Source: Brachionus plicatilis
Taxonomy: Eukaryota; Rotifera; Eurotatoria; Ploima; Brachionidae
Direction of reading: 5' to 3'
DNA length: 45,630 nt
NCBI GenBank assembly: GCA_010279815.1
Contig: QEOQ01000439.1
Span: 72,557 to 118,186 of the forward strand
A program made the translations under genes and the position numbers. How positions within the stretch are numbered: the stretch's first letter is position 1; the number at the start of each line of letters is the position of its first letter. The notes beneath the pieces are model-generated. The model ran no database searches. It worked only from the letters and a program-made list of their open reading frames with translations, and had not been told where the DNA came from. Positions 28,612 through 40,509 of the stretch are shown here, one piece after another.

Positions 28612-31600
28612 TTAAAATTTTTCTTAATTTTTTATATAAAAAGATAAATAATTTTTTTTAAACTCAAGTTTAGTAAAAATTTTTCTGAGCATAAAAAAAA
28701 TTTACTTTAATTCTTCGGTTAATTAATGGACGTTTTGGTCCCAAAATATTATAAATTCTAAAGATAAGACCTATGATAAAATTTTTGGTGAAAACTTGTT
28801 CTCAAAGTCGACATGATCCGAAAATAGTTCAAGTCGATTAACTGGAAAGCTAAAATGATTTCGGTATTTTTGGAAAGGTTTGCAGATGAAAAAGACTCTT
28901 ACTATTAAAAATTTTACCAAAAATTGTTGTATGTATTCCTTAAAGTTTTATTAATTTATTTATATTTTTAATAGCTCATAAACATGACAAATGTAGTACC
29001 TGGATTTTTTTCTATTTTTAAATTAAAATAATCATTAATGATGAAGCCGTGCCTAGTATTTACCACATTGTTTGAATAGAAAGTATTTTTGTGTCAAAAT
29101 TTTAACTAAAAATCAAAAATTATGTAATAACCATTTTTTATAAATAAAAATATTCACTTTTACTTTCTAGGATAAATAAAATACTAAATTTCTTTAATAT
29201 CTGGATTCAAATCGATTTTTATTCTATTTAAGAAGCTCTTGGTAACCAGATTTAAAATATTATCTTTAATAAATTCAAAAATGAATCATTTAGCATGATC
29301 CAAATTAAAATTTAGATTAATCCAAAATGCATAAAGCACAGAACCGTCTTTTTTCAGCTGAGTCTTATGAACCATTAACTAAGAATAACTAATTGGATTT
29401 AGAAGCATTTTACGCTTTGTCAAGCAAGAAAAAATATTTATTGTTTCATAGGATTATTTTTTAATTAAAATCTTAATTAAATTGTTAGAAAGATAAAAGC
29501 CAAGTTTGTTGCATATAGTGAAATTCGGGCATGGAGTTAAAGAAAAGCAATAAAAAATTAAGGAATAAAAATTTATTTATTACTGAATAGAATTTTATTA
29601 AAAAAAATTGTGTTAAATAAATTTGAAAAGATAAGAAAAAATGTCGAGTTTTAATTTTTAGGATCAAGATGCACAGATCTACATTTTTCGTCACATCGGA
29701 GTCACAAAGTTTCCAAAATTTGTTTTTTTTAATAAATCCTTAACTTTTTTTTTATAATTATGTCATCAATAGATCCTAATAGACAACTAAATTTAAAACA
29801 TAAAAAAAATTCAAAAACATTAAAACTTTTAAATAGAAAAAAAATGTAACTAGGTTTTTCTTAACCTTAGACTTTCCATAACTTAAGGTATTTTATTGTT
29901 TAAAATTTGAGATGTTATTTAAAGAAATCATAGATTTTTTTCTTTTGATTAATTTTAAAATTTTCAAAGAAGAATCGTTTGTCAAATGAACCAGATTCAA
30001 AGAGACCTGACATAATTTTTATTTAAAGCTTAGTTCTAATTTTTGGATATTAATTTTAATTTTGATTTTTTTTTGCTGTTAAAAATTGTCTCAAATTTTT
30101 TTAAAATTAAATCAATAAATTGAAATAAATAAAAGTTGATTTATAAAAACATCATCCATTTTTTTTAAATGGTTGACCTTTTCTATGAAGATTGAGAATG
30201 AAGTTTTTTCCATCTTTTACCAAAAAGTTAGGTTTACCACTTTCCAACACCCGTTACCCTTCAGATTCATCTGGCAATGATGGATACTTGCAGAAATTAA
30301 TTCTATTATACAAGTTTATGTAATCAAAGTTAAAATTCTTGGTTCTTTAAGTATTGGTTCGAATGATTTGTGATCCATAATTCTTGCTGTATTAATCAAA
30401 TAAAAATTATGTTATCCTTCAGTTATTCAAAAAACATTGAACATATAAATAAATAAATCAAAACTGGAATTTATTTACTGACAGAATATTTCATCGATAA
30501 CAAATTTTCATTTTTTTCTGATCTGATCGGAATTTCATTTTATTTTTTTAAATAAAATTAGCTAAAAGAATTGGATCGAATTTTGAAAAAAATATTATCA
30601 AAAAAATAAGAAAATATGAAATTCTCGTTTTATTCTTAGAATAAAAAAAACGCTTTAAGAATTTAAGAAACTAACAAAAAAATATAATAATACAACAAAT
30701 TAAGCTTTTTAAATTAAAATCTTTTTCTTTAATGAAAAAATCAGTTATATTAATTAAGATAATTGAAATTTATTATATTTTTCATTATTTTTTGATTTTG
30801 TAATATTATGAAATATGAAAAATAAAAAAAATATATTTTAAAAAAATAAATATAATATTCAATACAAATTATAATATTCAATATTTTATAATATTGAATA
30901 TTATAATTTACCTAAACTTTTTATTTGAAAAAAATACTCATTTTTTTTTCATATTTTAGATTTTTTAAATAATTTATTGGATATAATTAAATAATAATAA
31001 TAATAATTACCGTTTTTCTTTATTCTATTTTGTAGCCTCATAAACAGAATAAAAATTTAGGTCCAAAACTTTACTAAAGAATAAAGATTTATAATTTATC
31101 GGGAGAGTGAAGTTGGAAGCAATTTTTTTCTTATAAAATATTAATAACTTTTTCAAAATGCATATTGATGTAAAAATAATTATTAATTAATTTTGTCAAA
31201 ATTTAAAACATTCTAAAAATTTGTAAATTTATCATATTTTAATCGGATTTTATACAATTTTATAAAAATTTCTCTCAATTTCACTTTCCCTGATTTTTCT
31301 TTGTTTAGACAAATTTAAAAACTTTTATATTTTTTAAAAGAGAGATTTTTTTTTTTATTTGAATTAAAGGGAAATATTTTGTATTCTTAAATTTTTTGTA
31401 TATCTTTTTTTTCAATTTTTTTATTGACTTAAATTTACCTAAACAGTTAAATATTTGTAAAAAAAAATAAATTCTAAATATTAAATTAACACTAGAAAAC
31501 CCAATTTTTTTATAATCTTTAGAGCCCGATCGGCTCAATATGCCCCGGAAATCATTTTATTGATTGTTTGACCAATTTTTTTTATTTCTTAAAGACAAAT

Positions 31601-32170
31601 CTTTAAATTTAATGATGAAGAAATAATTTCAAGATTCCTTTACAATCTGACGAAATAATCATCAATTATCTATTCACTAATATTCATTTATTAATTTAAA
31701 AAATAAAGTTGAAGTCTCTCTAGAAGTTTTAATTGTTAGAACTTCGTTTTAGCATTTGAATAAAATTTTTAATCAAATACAATAAATAACTATGAAATAT
31801 ATTTTCTGTATTCATAAAATAATTCTGCAGTTTTGAGAAGAATCAAAATTAAAAAAAATATTTTTCAATGTTTTTTCAGATTTAAATCTTTTTTTAACTA
31901 AGGGGCCAAAAAATTTTAGGTCTAATTTTTAGAACATTTTCTTTATTTGATTTAAAATCATAAAAAACAATTTAGCATTTGTAAAATTAAATAAAAAATT
32001 CAAAATATAAAATTAATAATTTATCTAAATTTAGATAATTGAAAAAAAAATGAAAAAATTATAATTTTTTGACGTTTTTCATTAGGCACTTTTAAAAATG
32101 TTTAACACATTTAAAACATGAGAAAATTTAATTTAGATTTATGTTTTAGTTGTTTGTTGTTGTGTTTTTG
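28612..32170. other. AT-rich non-coding stretch before the FCHO-like gene
   Basis: No gene was recognised. An AT palindrome at about 30848-30912 (ATAATATTCAATA against TATTGAATATTAT) stands out. All ORFs here look random. Part of it may be a 5' UTR intron of the FCHO-like gene. Confidence 0.4.
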
Positions 32171-32205
32171 TTTTTGCCTTTTTAGTTAGTGGCCCTTTTT
32201 ATGTG
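32171..32205 (+). promoter_or_regulatory. Splice acceptor and start-stop uORF before the FCHO-like start
   Basis: TTTTTGCCTTTTTAG ending at 32185 is a strong 3' splice site, so the coding exon is probably preceded by an untranslated exon. The leader then reads ATGTGATGAGC. An out-of-frame ATG (32201) is followed at once by TGA, overlapping the real ATG at 32206. Such a minimal start-stop uORF could reduce or tune initiation. Confidence 0.5.
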
Positions 32206-33705
32206 ATGAGCTTAGGAACAAAATTTAGCGACAATTTCTGGGACGAGCAGGTCTCGGGCTACACCACTCTGTTCGCCAATCTGCGGCACTCGCGTCAAAC
32301 AGTCAAAGAGCTCGAGAGTTTTTTGCGCGATGCCGCAAATCTCGAGGACCAGTACCAAAAGCAGCTGGCCAAAATATGCCAATCCATAGGCAAGTTCAAC
32401 ACGGAGTCCAGTGCAGCGCCGCTCTGGCTTGCTGTGCTCATGGAAATCAGCAGGCTGAATGGTGCATCGCACACTCAATTTGTTGCCAAAGTGGGCGAGC
32501 TAGTCAAACAAGTCCAGTCCTATGGAAACGAGCTGCGTGTGCAAAAAAACCACTTCAAACAGTCCGAGATGGACACTGTCCACTTGATCGACCAATTCCG
32601 CTCCGCCAAGACCCAACTGCAGCGCGCCAAAGACAGCTATCACCAAACAGCTGCAGAGCTAGACAAACAAAAGAAAATACTTGAGCAATCACAGCCTGCC
32701 AATGCCAGCTCTAGCCAACTTTTGGTACAAAAACTGGACAAAAAACTAGCCACACAAACCGGTGTCTACCAGTCATGCATAGAAGACTACAACTCGCTAA
32801 GAGACCAGCTAGAACTAAAATTCAACCTGTCATGTGACCAATTTGAGCAAATGGAACGGACTCACCTGGACAAAATGAAAAATTTTCTGTCCCACTACTT
32901 GCTGCTTGTGGACAGCTTAAACTCGGCAAGGAGCAAGACTGTCACCGATTGTCACCACAAACTGGCTGTGTTCACCACTGATCACTTGTTGGAACAATTT
33001 TTGCTGAACAAATCTATTGGCGGTGGTCGACCAGCGCCAGCCCAATTTGTCACATTTGAGCCAGAGTTGCATGAAAAATCCAAATCGGTTAATTTGTGGC
33101 AAAAGTTCAGACTAAAATCGGTGACCAAGGCTCGGACCAGCTCGGCAAATGGCATCGATGTGTCCAAGTCAAGTTTTTTGCACGCCACATCCAGCATTGT
33201 CAAAGCAGCATCGCTTGACTCCTTGGACTTTCATGTTTCGACTAAAAAAAATGAGGGTGACATGGTCAACTACTACGAGTCAGATGAGGACTTGCAGGCC
33301 AAGGCATGGATGAAGCCGAGCGAAAGCTCCGAAGATGATGATGATGATGATGACGATGGCGAGTCTGATGATTCGGACATGCCCAAAAAAATCTATCTTA
33401 AAATAAATCCAGTCAATGAGCAGAGAACTACAAGTCCTGACCAACTGAACCAAATTGGCAAAAATTTGCAGCTAAAAATCAGCCAGCCTGTCAAAAAAGT
33501 GTTTAGAAAAAGCTACAAAGTGGATGAGAATAACAATTTGGTGGAGAGCCCGCAGAGCGATCAGCCGCCTCCGCTGCCGCCCTTGCCTCCCGATCTACAG
33601 CTGCTGATGAACCAGCGGGTCAACGAGCTTAATCGCACTATCACCGAGTCGCCATGCACCATCAGCAAAAGTTTTACTGACAATGAAGAGGAAATGCAAT
33701 TCTAG
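32206..33705 (+). CDS. FCHO: FCHO-type F-BAR domain protein lacking a visible mu-homology domain
   Basis: The 499-codon frame starts MSLGTKFSDNFWDEQVSG, matching the F-BAR start of FCHO1/2. I use ATG 32206; the frame is open upstream only to a GTG. Residues about 5-275 form the F-BAR coiled-coil domain (KELESFLRDAANLEDQYQKQ, AAPLWLAVLMEI, LVKQVQSYGNELRVQK, FEQMERTHLDKMKNFL) and end GGGRPAPAQFVTFE, equivalent to the RPG..FE exit of FCHO. The following acidic run (about 375-395, coded by a GAT repeat) and KKIYLKINPV match the FCHO linker block S-D-rich..PKK..I.IKP. A proline-rich patch lies near 454-464. FCHO proteins bend membrane and start clathrin-coated pits by activating AP2. The C-terminal mu-homology domain is not encoded before the stop, and I see no donor to bypass it. 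Confidence 0.85.
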   Translation: MSLGTKFSDNFWDEQVSGYTTLFANLRHSRQTVKELESFLRDAANLEDQYQKQLAKICQSIGKFNTESSAAPLWLAVLMEISRLNGASHTQFVAKVGELVKQVQSYGNELRVQKNHFKQSEMDTVHLIDQFRSAKTQLQRAKDSYHQTAAELDKQKKILEQSQPANASSSQLLVQKLDKKLATQTGVYQSCIEDYNSLRDQLELKFNLSCDQFEQMERTHLDKMKNFLSHYLLLVDSLNSARSKTVTDCHHKLAVFTTDHLLEQFLLNKSIGGGRPAPAQFVTFEPELHEKSKSVNLWQKFRLKSVTKARTSSANGIDVSKSSFLHATSSIVKAASLDSLDFHVSTKKNEGDMVNYYESDEDLQAKAWMKPSESSEDDDDDDDDGESDDSDMPKKIYLKINPVNEQRTTSPDQLNQIGKNLQLKISQPVKKVFRKSYKVDENNNLVESPQSDQPPPLPPLPPDLQLLMNQRVNELNRTITESPCTISKSFTDNEEEMQF

Positions 33706-33807
33706 TCTTTCGTATCCAATTGTATAAACTAAAAAATTATTTTTTATTTTTAATTTGTAAAGAAGATTGTTTTTAAAAAAATTTTGTTTTTTTTTATTTT
33801 TTTGGAA
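33706..33807 (+). other. Immediate 3' flank of the FCHO-like gene
   Basis: T-rich sequence after the stop; no AATAAA was noted within it. Transcription may run into the tandem array that follows. Confidence 0.3.
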
Positions 33808-34230
33808 ATTAGCCTCGGTTGTGAAATGCCGACAGTTTATGTTTTGCCAACTTTATTTCAACATTTATTAAAATATAGACTTGAAAAAAAAATTTTTTTT
33901 TAATTTTATTTTAAAATATGTTTTTATAACAAATTAATTTCAGTTGTCAAATGGAAATAGTTAATGTTTTGCCAACTTTATTTCAGCATTTATTAAAATA
34001 TAGACTTAAAGTTTTCTTTTTTTTATTTTTTTTTAAAATATGTTATTATAACAAATTAATTTCAGTCGTCAAATGGAAATAGTTAATGTTTTATCAACTT
34101 TATTTCAACATTTATTAAAATATAGACTTAAAATTTTCTTTTTTTTTATTTTGTTTTAAAATATGTTATTATAACAAATTAATTTCAGTTGTCAAATGGA
34201 AATAGTTAATGTTTTGTTAACTTAATTTAA
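33808..34230. repeat. ~123-bp tandem repeat, about 3.5 units
   Basis: The motif GTTTTGCCAAC (or variant) recurs at 33841, 33966, 34088 and 34211, giving periods of 125, 122 and 123 bp. Units two to four are highly similar to each other; the first is more diverged. Each junction contains ACAAATTAATTTCAG, which looks like a 3' splice site. Confidence 0.85.
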
Positions 34231-35220
34231 CGATCTAGTAAAATTTTTGTTGTTGTTGTATCAAACTAATCAAACAGTTTTGAAATATTTTATGAATTTT
34301 TATTTTGGATTTTTTCTTAAATTTATCATATTGAAGACAAATATCTAGTGGAAGTTAAAGAAACGTAAGAGCAAAAAAACGTAAGTTGTTTTACGAATTA
34401 TTCTAAATGGATGCAATTTTTTTAATTCAGATAAAAGGATTCTTGGTTTCTTTCTAATTAATGATGCAAATGACACTTTTTGACACTCATTATTTCAACA
34501 AAGAGTTTGATTCTTAAAATTTTTTGTAAAAAAAAATTTTTTAAAAGTGTCATCATTTGAGTTATTTTTTGGTGTGTTTTTTCTTCAAGCATCTTTTGGC
34601 ATTTAGCAGATTTGGGAAAAAAAATTAATAAGAAAAGAGTTAAGTTTTTTTGTTCACTTTACTTTCGAACACTTTTTTGACTAATTTTTTTTTTAATAAT
34701 TCTAAAAATTTAAGCTAAAAAAAGCTAATAAATATTTTTACTTATGCTAATTAAATAATTTTTGTATCGTTAATTTAAAGATTTAAACTGTTAGAATGTC
34801 TTTCTTAATGAAATAATTAGAAAATTTAAAAATTTATAAAATTTTATTTGACATTTTTCAATCATTTAAAAAATAATTGGAATGACTTATCCATGGGTTT
34901 CACTTCTATTTATTTAGATATTTTTCTTTATCCAATTTAAACTCAAATATTTATAATTTTTATTTTTAATTTTGTTTATATCATTATAAAAAGGCCTCTA
35001 TTTTTCCAGGTTTAAAATAATTTTTTAGAGACCATTTTTATTTAATTAACAGTTTTTTTACTTATTGGTATCAGATTAATAAAGAAAAAATTTATTTTTT
35101 GAAATATTTTAAATAATTATGTTTGATTAAAAATTAAAATAAATAAAGAATATATTTTTTGAATAATTATACTAAGTTAAAATTATTTTTTTTATTTTTT
35201 AGAGCCATTAGCAGCTTGAT
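34231..35220. other. AT-rich stretch, no gene seen
   Basis: Tandem donor-like AAACGTAAGAGC and AAACGTAAGTTG lie at 34361-34386. A hairpin pairs GACACTTT (34470) with AAAAGTGTCA (34544). Nothing else was recognised. Confidence 0.35.
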
Positions 35221-35403
35221 TTAAATATTTTGTATATTTTTGAACCTGTAGGTTTTCCTCGCTTTTTTTGCTTGTGTTATGACAGGTATGAAATATTCTT
35301 GGATGTCAAATAAACTTTCCGTAGGATCTTCTGGTTCTTGTGCTCTCTCTTCTTCTACTTCATCAAAAGTTTCTGTAATAGTTTCTTTTGGTTGATATGA
35401 CAA
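35221..35403 (-). CDS. Possible terminal exon, unknown protein
   Basis: The minus strand encodes SYQPKETITETFDEVEEERA, QEPEDPTESLFDIQEYF and a basic end KKARKTYRFKNIQNI. The balanced composition and codon use look like coding DNA rather than AT-rich noise. There is no ATG start; a possible acceptor is ATTACAG just before AAACTTTTGATGAAG. The rest of the gene would lie to the right on the minus strand, and I found no partner exon. I do not recognise the family. Confidence 0.3.
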   Translation of the reverse strand: MSYQPKETITETFDEVEEERAQEPEDPTESLFDIQEYFIPVITQAKKARKTYRFKNIQNI

Positions 35404-35848
35404 GTTTTAAGTTTTGATGCAGTGTTTAAAAATAGGTAGAACAAACGAATAAAAATTATTTGTTAACTTTTCTTTTTTTTTAAATTAATTTTCCTAATTT
35501 TAAATACATCGCTAAAAATTAGTTTTAGAGAAAAAACAACAATTGAACAAAATAAAACATCTTTCGATTTTTCAAAAAATCATTCTTACTTAAATTTTGT
35601 TTACTTATATTTAAAATTATTTTAAACTTTAACTAAATTTTTAACATGAGAAATTATTTATTCAATTTTTTTCCTAATTTTTAAGCTTCAACTTTTTTTT
35701 GTTTGGTATTAGGGCTATCTGGACTATCTATTTTAAATAATAAACATCAATTGAACAAAACAAAACATCAACCAACAAAAATTAAAAAATAGTTTTTCTT
35801 TTTTTCTACCTATTTTTTAACACCGCATTTTTAAACTTAAAACTTAAT
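35401..35848. repeat. Inverted repeat with arms of about 40 bp
   Basis: CTACCTATTTTTAAACACTG then CATCAAAACTTAAAACTT (minus, 35401-35441) matches CTACCTATTTTTTAACACCG then CATTTTTAAACTTAAAACTT (plus, about 35807-35848). CAATTGAACAAAA..AAAACATC occurs twice between the arms in direct orientation (35542 and 35750). Possibly a small MITE. Confidence 0.5.
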
Positions 35849-38800
35849 TTTAAGCTTCTTTTAAAATTTATCTTTAATTAAATTTTCATGATTTAACTCA
35901 ATAGTCTTGATCAACAATTAAATTTAAATTACTTTTGTAAAATTTAATTCTTTGTTTTTCTAAGTTTTTGTCTGATGAACTTCTGAGGGTAAAAAGTAAG
36001 TAGTCGAAACTTCAGAGAATAGTTTTGGAATTTCCAAATCTTTGTGTAGACATTCCCAATACCACGCTTTTGTCTAATCCTGATTAAAATAATTTGGTAT
36101 CAATTGTCAAAAATCAGAGACCAATTTATTTTTTTTTTTATAACCAATGAAAAAAAAATTGACACCATTAAAAAATATACGCCTAAAAAATACCTAAAAA
36201 AAATTTTTATCTTTTTTCTAATTTTTTTCACAAAATTAAAAATTTATTGAGTTGGAATAAAAAAATCATATTTTTGAGGAAACTTTAAATTTTTTATTAG
36301 AAAAATTAAAATCTTAGTCTTTAATAGAGAGACTATTAAAAAAAAATTGTAAAAGATGAGAGTTTCTATATAATTAAAAAGAAAAATTCTCAAAAACATC
36401 TAAAGGGTTAGATTAAAATTTAATGCTGTTAAATAATTAAAAAATATTTAACATTTTAAATTTTTAAATTTGACACAAAATATTTTTGGTAAGTCAATTA
36501 AAGCTATACCAATTTTTTACTTAAAAAACTTCTTCATATCTTTTTTAGATATTCATATTTAATAAATTTAATCAATTACTGTTAATAAATCATCAATCAT
36601 CAATTATCAAAAAATTTTTTCAGCTTGTTTTAGTGGTCTAATTTCTAAATTAAAAAATTAAAAAGAAAAAATATTAATTGTTTCTAATTTAAGCTTCTAC
36701 TCGTAAAAATTAATTAAGATTTTTTTTAATGAAATAATTTTTAAAAGTTTGGAATGAAATCTTCAAAATACTTTTTCACCAGTTCCTAGTGCAGCTATCT
36801 CATTATTATATTTTTAAGGCCAAGGTTAAAATTATTATATAAATGGAACACTTGGCCACACAAAATTGTAAAAATTTAAGTCAAGTTTATTGAGTTTAAC
36901 TAAAACAATGACTGCCTCTTTTTTTTACAATGCAAAAATATTTTTAGTTTTACTATGATGATTAGTTTGAAATTTTCCGTTCTTTTTAAAAATTAAATTA
37001 TTTTTTCACCCACTGGCCTCCTATTTTGGTGATCAGGTTTTTAAAAATATAAAAAAATTCAATTTTGTTTAAAAATTAAAATCTTGTAAAACTAATTTTA
37101 TTTTTAAAAAGTACAGAAAATTTCAAATTAAAAAACATGGTAAAACTTTGAAAAATATTTTTGTTGTGTAAAAAAATAGGGTCAGAAAATTTTCAAAAAT
37201 TGAGGGCAATTGTTTTAGTACTTTCCATTTTATTTGCGATAAATATTTTTATAATTTTTCAAAATGAACTTTTAAAAATTTAAAAAAATAATAATTAAAA
37301 CCTCTTTTCATGATAATGTCCTCTAACTATTTTATTGACTTTTTGGTTGATTAATAAATAAACATAACTAAACTCAATAAAGTCATGAATCTAATATTTT
37401 TTTGAAAATTCAATAAGAATAATTCTTTAAAATTTTCAAACAGTTTTCACATTAATTTTTTTAACAATTTGATTTAATCGACAGCTCAAATATATCAATT
37501 ATTGTAATTTTTGTTTGAAAAATATAATTACTTAAAAGCTGGACTGAGAAATGCTTAAAAAATTTGAAAATTTTATCCCTAAGTCTTCAAAAAATTATTC
37601 CATTATAAAAAAAATTTTTTATTTCGGATTTTTTTTTAAATTTTAAATTCTTACCAACTTTTTAGAATCAATTATCTTTTTTTATTAATTAATCACTAAT
37701 TTAACGAAAATGCATTTCATTAATTTCTATTGATTTAGCATCTTTTATTTGGTTTACACAAAAACATCTATAAATTATGAATTTATTAAACAAACTGACC
37801 CTCTGGAAACTAAATTTTTTATATGTTTTGTGTTCTTTAGAAAAATCAAGCGAATTATTTTTAAGTTTGAACAATAAAATTAAGGGAAATTCATAGTTAA
37901 TTCACGTAATTTAATAAACTTAATGTTGAATATTTTATTCAAACCTAAAATTTCTGATTAAAATAAATTGTTAGTAACTAAATAAAAATAAAAATATATT
38001 TACTTTGACTAAACAGAAAAGTAGAATTAAACATTCTTTTATTTATCCTTCCATGCACTCGTTTTTAAATTATTTAAATATTTGGAGCACTTGAATGCTA
38101 AATCAACAATAAACTTTTGTGTTAGTTTATTCTAAGAAAAAGAGTTTTTTGAAGTTTGTGGGAAAAACGTCAGATCCCAAAAAAACTTAAAAATTTTATA
38201 CAAGTTTTTTAATAATTAAAAATTGAAGAATAAAAATACAAAATATGTGTCGCTTCTCCATCACTAAGTTCAGCTTAGATACTTTTTCCAAAACAAAAAA
38301 ATAAATATTTTGGGACTATATATTTTAATTTAAAAATAACACAGCAGAGGATTATTATTAAACGTATAACATAATTTAAGGAAACCCAGTGGCGTGTTAA
38401 AAATGTAAAGATTTGAAGGAGAATTTTTAGGTGGTCAAAATGCAATCAACAAAATAAAAAAATTAAATCCGCAGCCACATAATTTAGAGTGTTATGAAGA
38501 AAATTAAAAAAAATAATTAAACTTCGAGTCACCTTTGAATTTAAAGAGTTTTATTATTTATGATAGAGAGTAGTTTTAAAGTTTCTTTTATTTAAAAATA
38601 ATTTTCGCAACATGGGAAACATTTTTGTTTTGTTTTTTTAAGGAATAGATTGTCAAAAGTCGTAATCAAAAGAGATTTGATTTCTTTGCATTAAATTTTG
38701 TCGGTCTTTACTAATAATTTCGTCTTTAAATGAAATTTTATTAGAATAATTATATTTATTTTGAATAATTTAAAAAAGAATCAAATCAAAGAGAAAAAAA

Positions 38801-39315
38801 AATTAAAACCAAGCAACTTTTGAGTCAACTTTTTGAATAAATATTTTCTTTACTTTGAGTCTCAATGAAAAATAATAGAAAAGAGATGAAGAGTTGAAAA
38901 TTGAAAATTAATAATTTTATCTATAGATTTTTCTTGACACTTGGATACTTTTTAAAATTTTTATAAATTTAAATTTATTTTAGTTTTAGTTTTTTCTTAA
39001 TTATTTTTATAAATTTTTTTGGAGGCCAAACATTCTAAGATTTACTGTTGAAAATTTCTTTTTTTACTTATTTTATTTTTTTTGGTACTTTTTTCGTTAA
39101 ATTAAAATTTATGGAAATTTTGCTTAAAAAATTAGATTTTTCTTGATTTTTTTGCAGTTATAAAAAAAAAGTGCCAAAATTGAAAAAATTTAAAATTATT
39201 TGTCCATTTTAATTTAATGAATATTTCCTAAATTCGCGAAAAATTTTATAGATTCAATTTTTAAAATAAACTTTGATTGAAAAATATTGTACAGTTTAAA
39301 CTAAAGCTTAAATAT
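35849..39315. other. Long AT-rich stretch, no gene seen
   Basis: No ORF, RNA gene or clear repeat was supported. An isolated donor-like TTG|GTAAGTC near 36489 has no matching acceptor close by. Confidence 0.4.
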
Positions 39316-39319
39316 ATGT

Positions 39320-39430
39320 TTTCTATTTCTCTTTCTTGCTTTTACTTATCGTTTTTCCGAATAAGAAAAAACTATCGAGGAAAAGAAAGGAACAAACAGA
39401 CAAAGAGGAAAGGAAAAAAACGCAAGCAAG
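39320..39430. repeat. Pyrimidine/purine hairpin, second example
   Basis: A C/T-rich half (TTTCTATTTCTCTTTCTTGC..) is followed by an A/G-rich half (GAGGAAAAGAAAGG, AAAGAGGAAAGG), partly pairing around 39360. It resembles the 9300-9470 hairpin in design rather than sequence. Confidence 0.55.
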
Positions 39431-40481
39431 TTAGTTAATTTTTACAGTACATTCAAAAATTGTCAAATATCAAACACAATAGATTTGTTTATTTTAATTT
39501 TAAAAAATAAGTCAGATTTTTTGAAAATTTTATTTTAAGATCGAAAATGAAAAATCAAAAAAAAAGTTTTTTTTTTCAAAATTTTTTATGGTGCTTTTTA
39601 TAAAATTATTGACAATATGAACATTGAAATTGATTTAGCCCCTTTAACAGTCAGGCTAGCTGCCTATTATATTAAAGAATTTAAGGAAAGATTAATACTC
39701 AATTTTAATCTACTGAGCACTTTTAGTTATTAAAGAACAAATTTTCTGAAATTACAAATCCTTCCAAAATTTAATTCTACTAAAAATAATTCCAGTGAAT
39801 TTCCCATTTCCATATTTTTATTAAATTTTTTTAAGAAGCTTTAAATTTGTTTTTTGTTATTTTTACTTGTATTTTTTAAGAGGGTTAGACTCCAAATAAA
39901 ATAAATAATAATAATAGTTAAATTAATACAAGTATTCATTGTCATTTTTTATTTTAAAAAATAATATCAACCGGTTCATCAAGAAAATTAAGTTTAAAAA
40001 GAAATAATGATTCAACCAGTTTATTTCATTATTTAATGAGATACAATTTGTTTCTAAAAAAAAATTATTTTATTTTTTCCTAGTTTATCTTGATCAAATT
40101 TAAGCCTGAACTTTAAAATTTATACATAAATAACCATTTCAATGGCATAATAATGATAATTTAATCATTTTCAAAAGTTACCTTATTACGATCTTTTTAG
40201 ACTTAAAGGCAAGTAACGGATTCAAATGCATAATTTATATTTATAAACAAATTTTTGATAAATAAACATATTTGTTTTCATAACAAAAAAATTTAATTTT
40301 TTTTATATTGTTTTTGTTAAACAAATTTTTTAATTCAACTAGTGGTATTCAAAGGTTGAAAAAAAAAAAATTTTCCTAAGCTTTTATTTTTTAAAATGCC
40401 CAAATTAATGGTCTTGATTGTCTACACAATGTTAAATCATTGCAGTCCATTTATGCACAGCCTTTTGATTGTCTTCTTTAG
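39431..40481. other. AT-rich stretch, no gene seen
   Basis: Nothing supported apart from the micro-exon candidate that follows. Confidence 0.35.
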
Positions 40482-40509
40482 GAATGGAACTCAATATCCC
40501 TGAAATCTG
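40482..40509 (+). other. Candidate 28-nt micro-exon
   Basis: It has a good acceptor tract (CTTTTGATTGTCTTCTTTAG, ends 40481) and a donor CTG|GTAAGC (40510). The exon contains ATGGAACTCAATATCCCTGA, which could begin MELNIPEI with the last codon split. No following exon was identified before the end of the window. Confidence 0.3.

Noticed and set aside
30345..30365. GGTTCGAATGA, close to a tRNA B-box
   Set aside because: The last positions do not fit and there is no A-box or stem-loop structure around it.
32212..33203. Several frames of 61-102 codons overlapping the FCHO-like gene
   Set aside because: Out-of-frame and antisense shadows of a clearly homologous long ORF.
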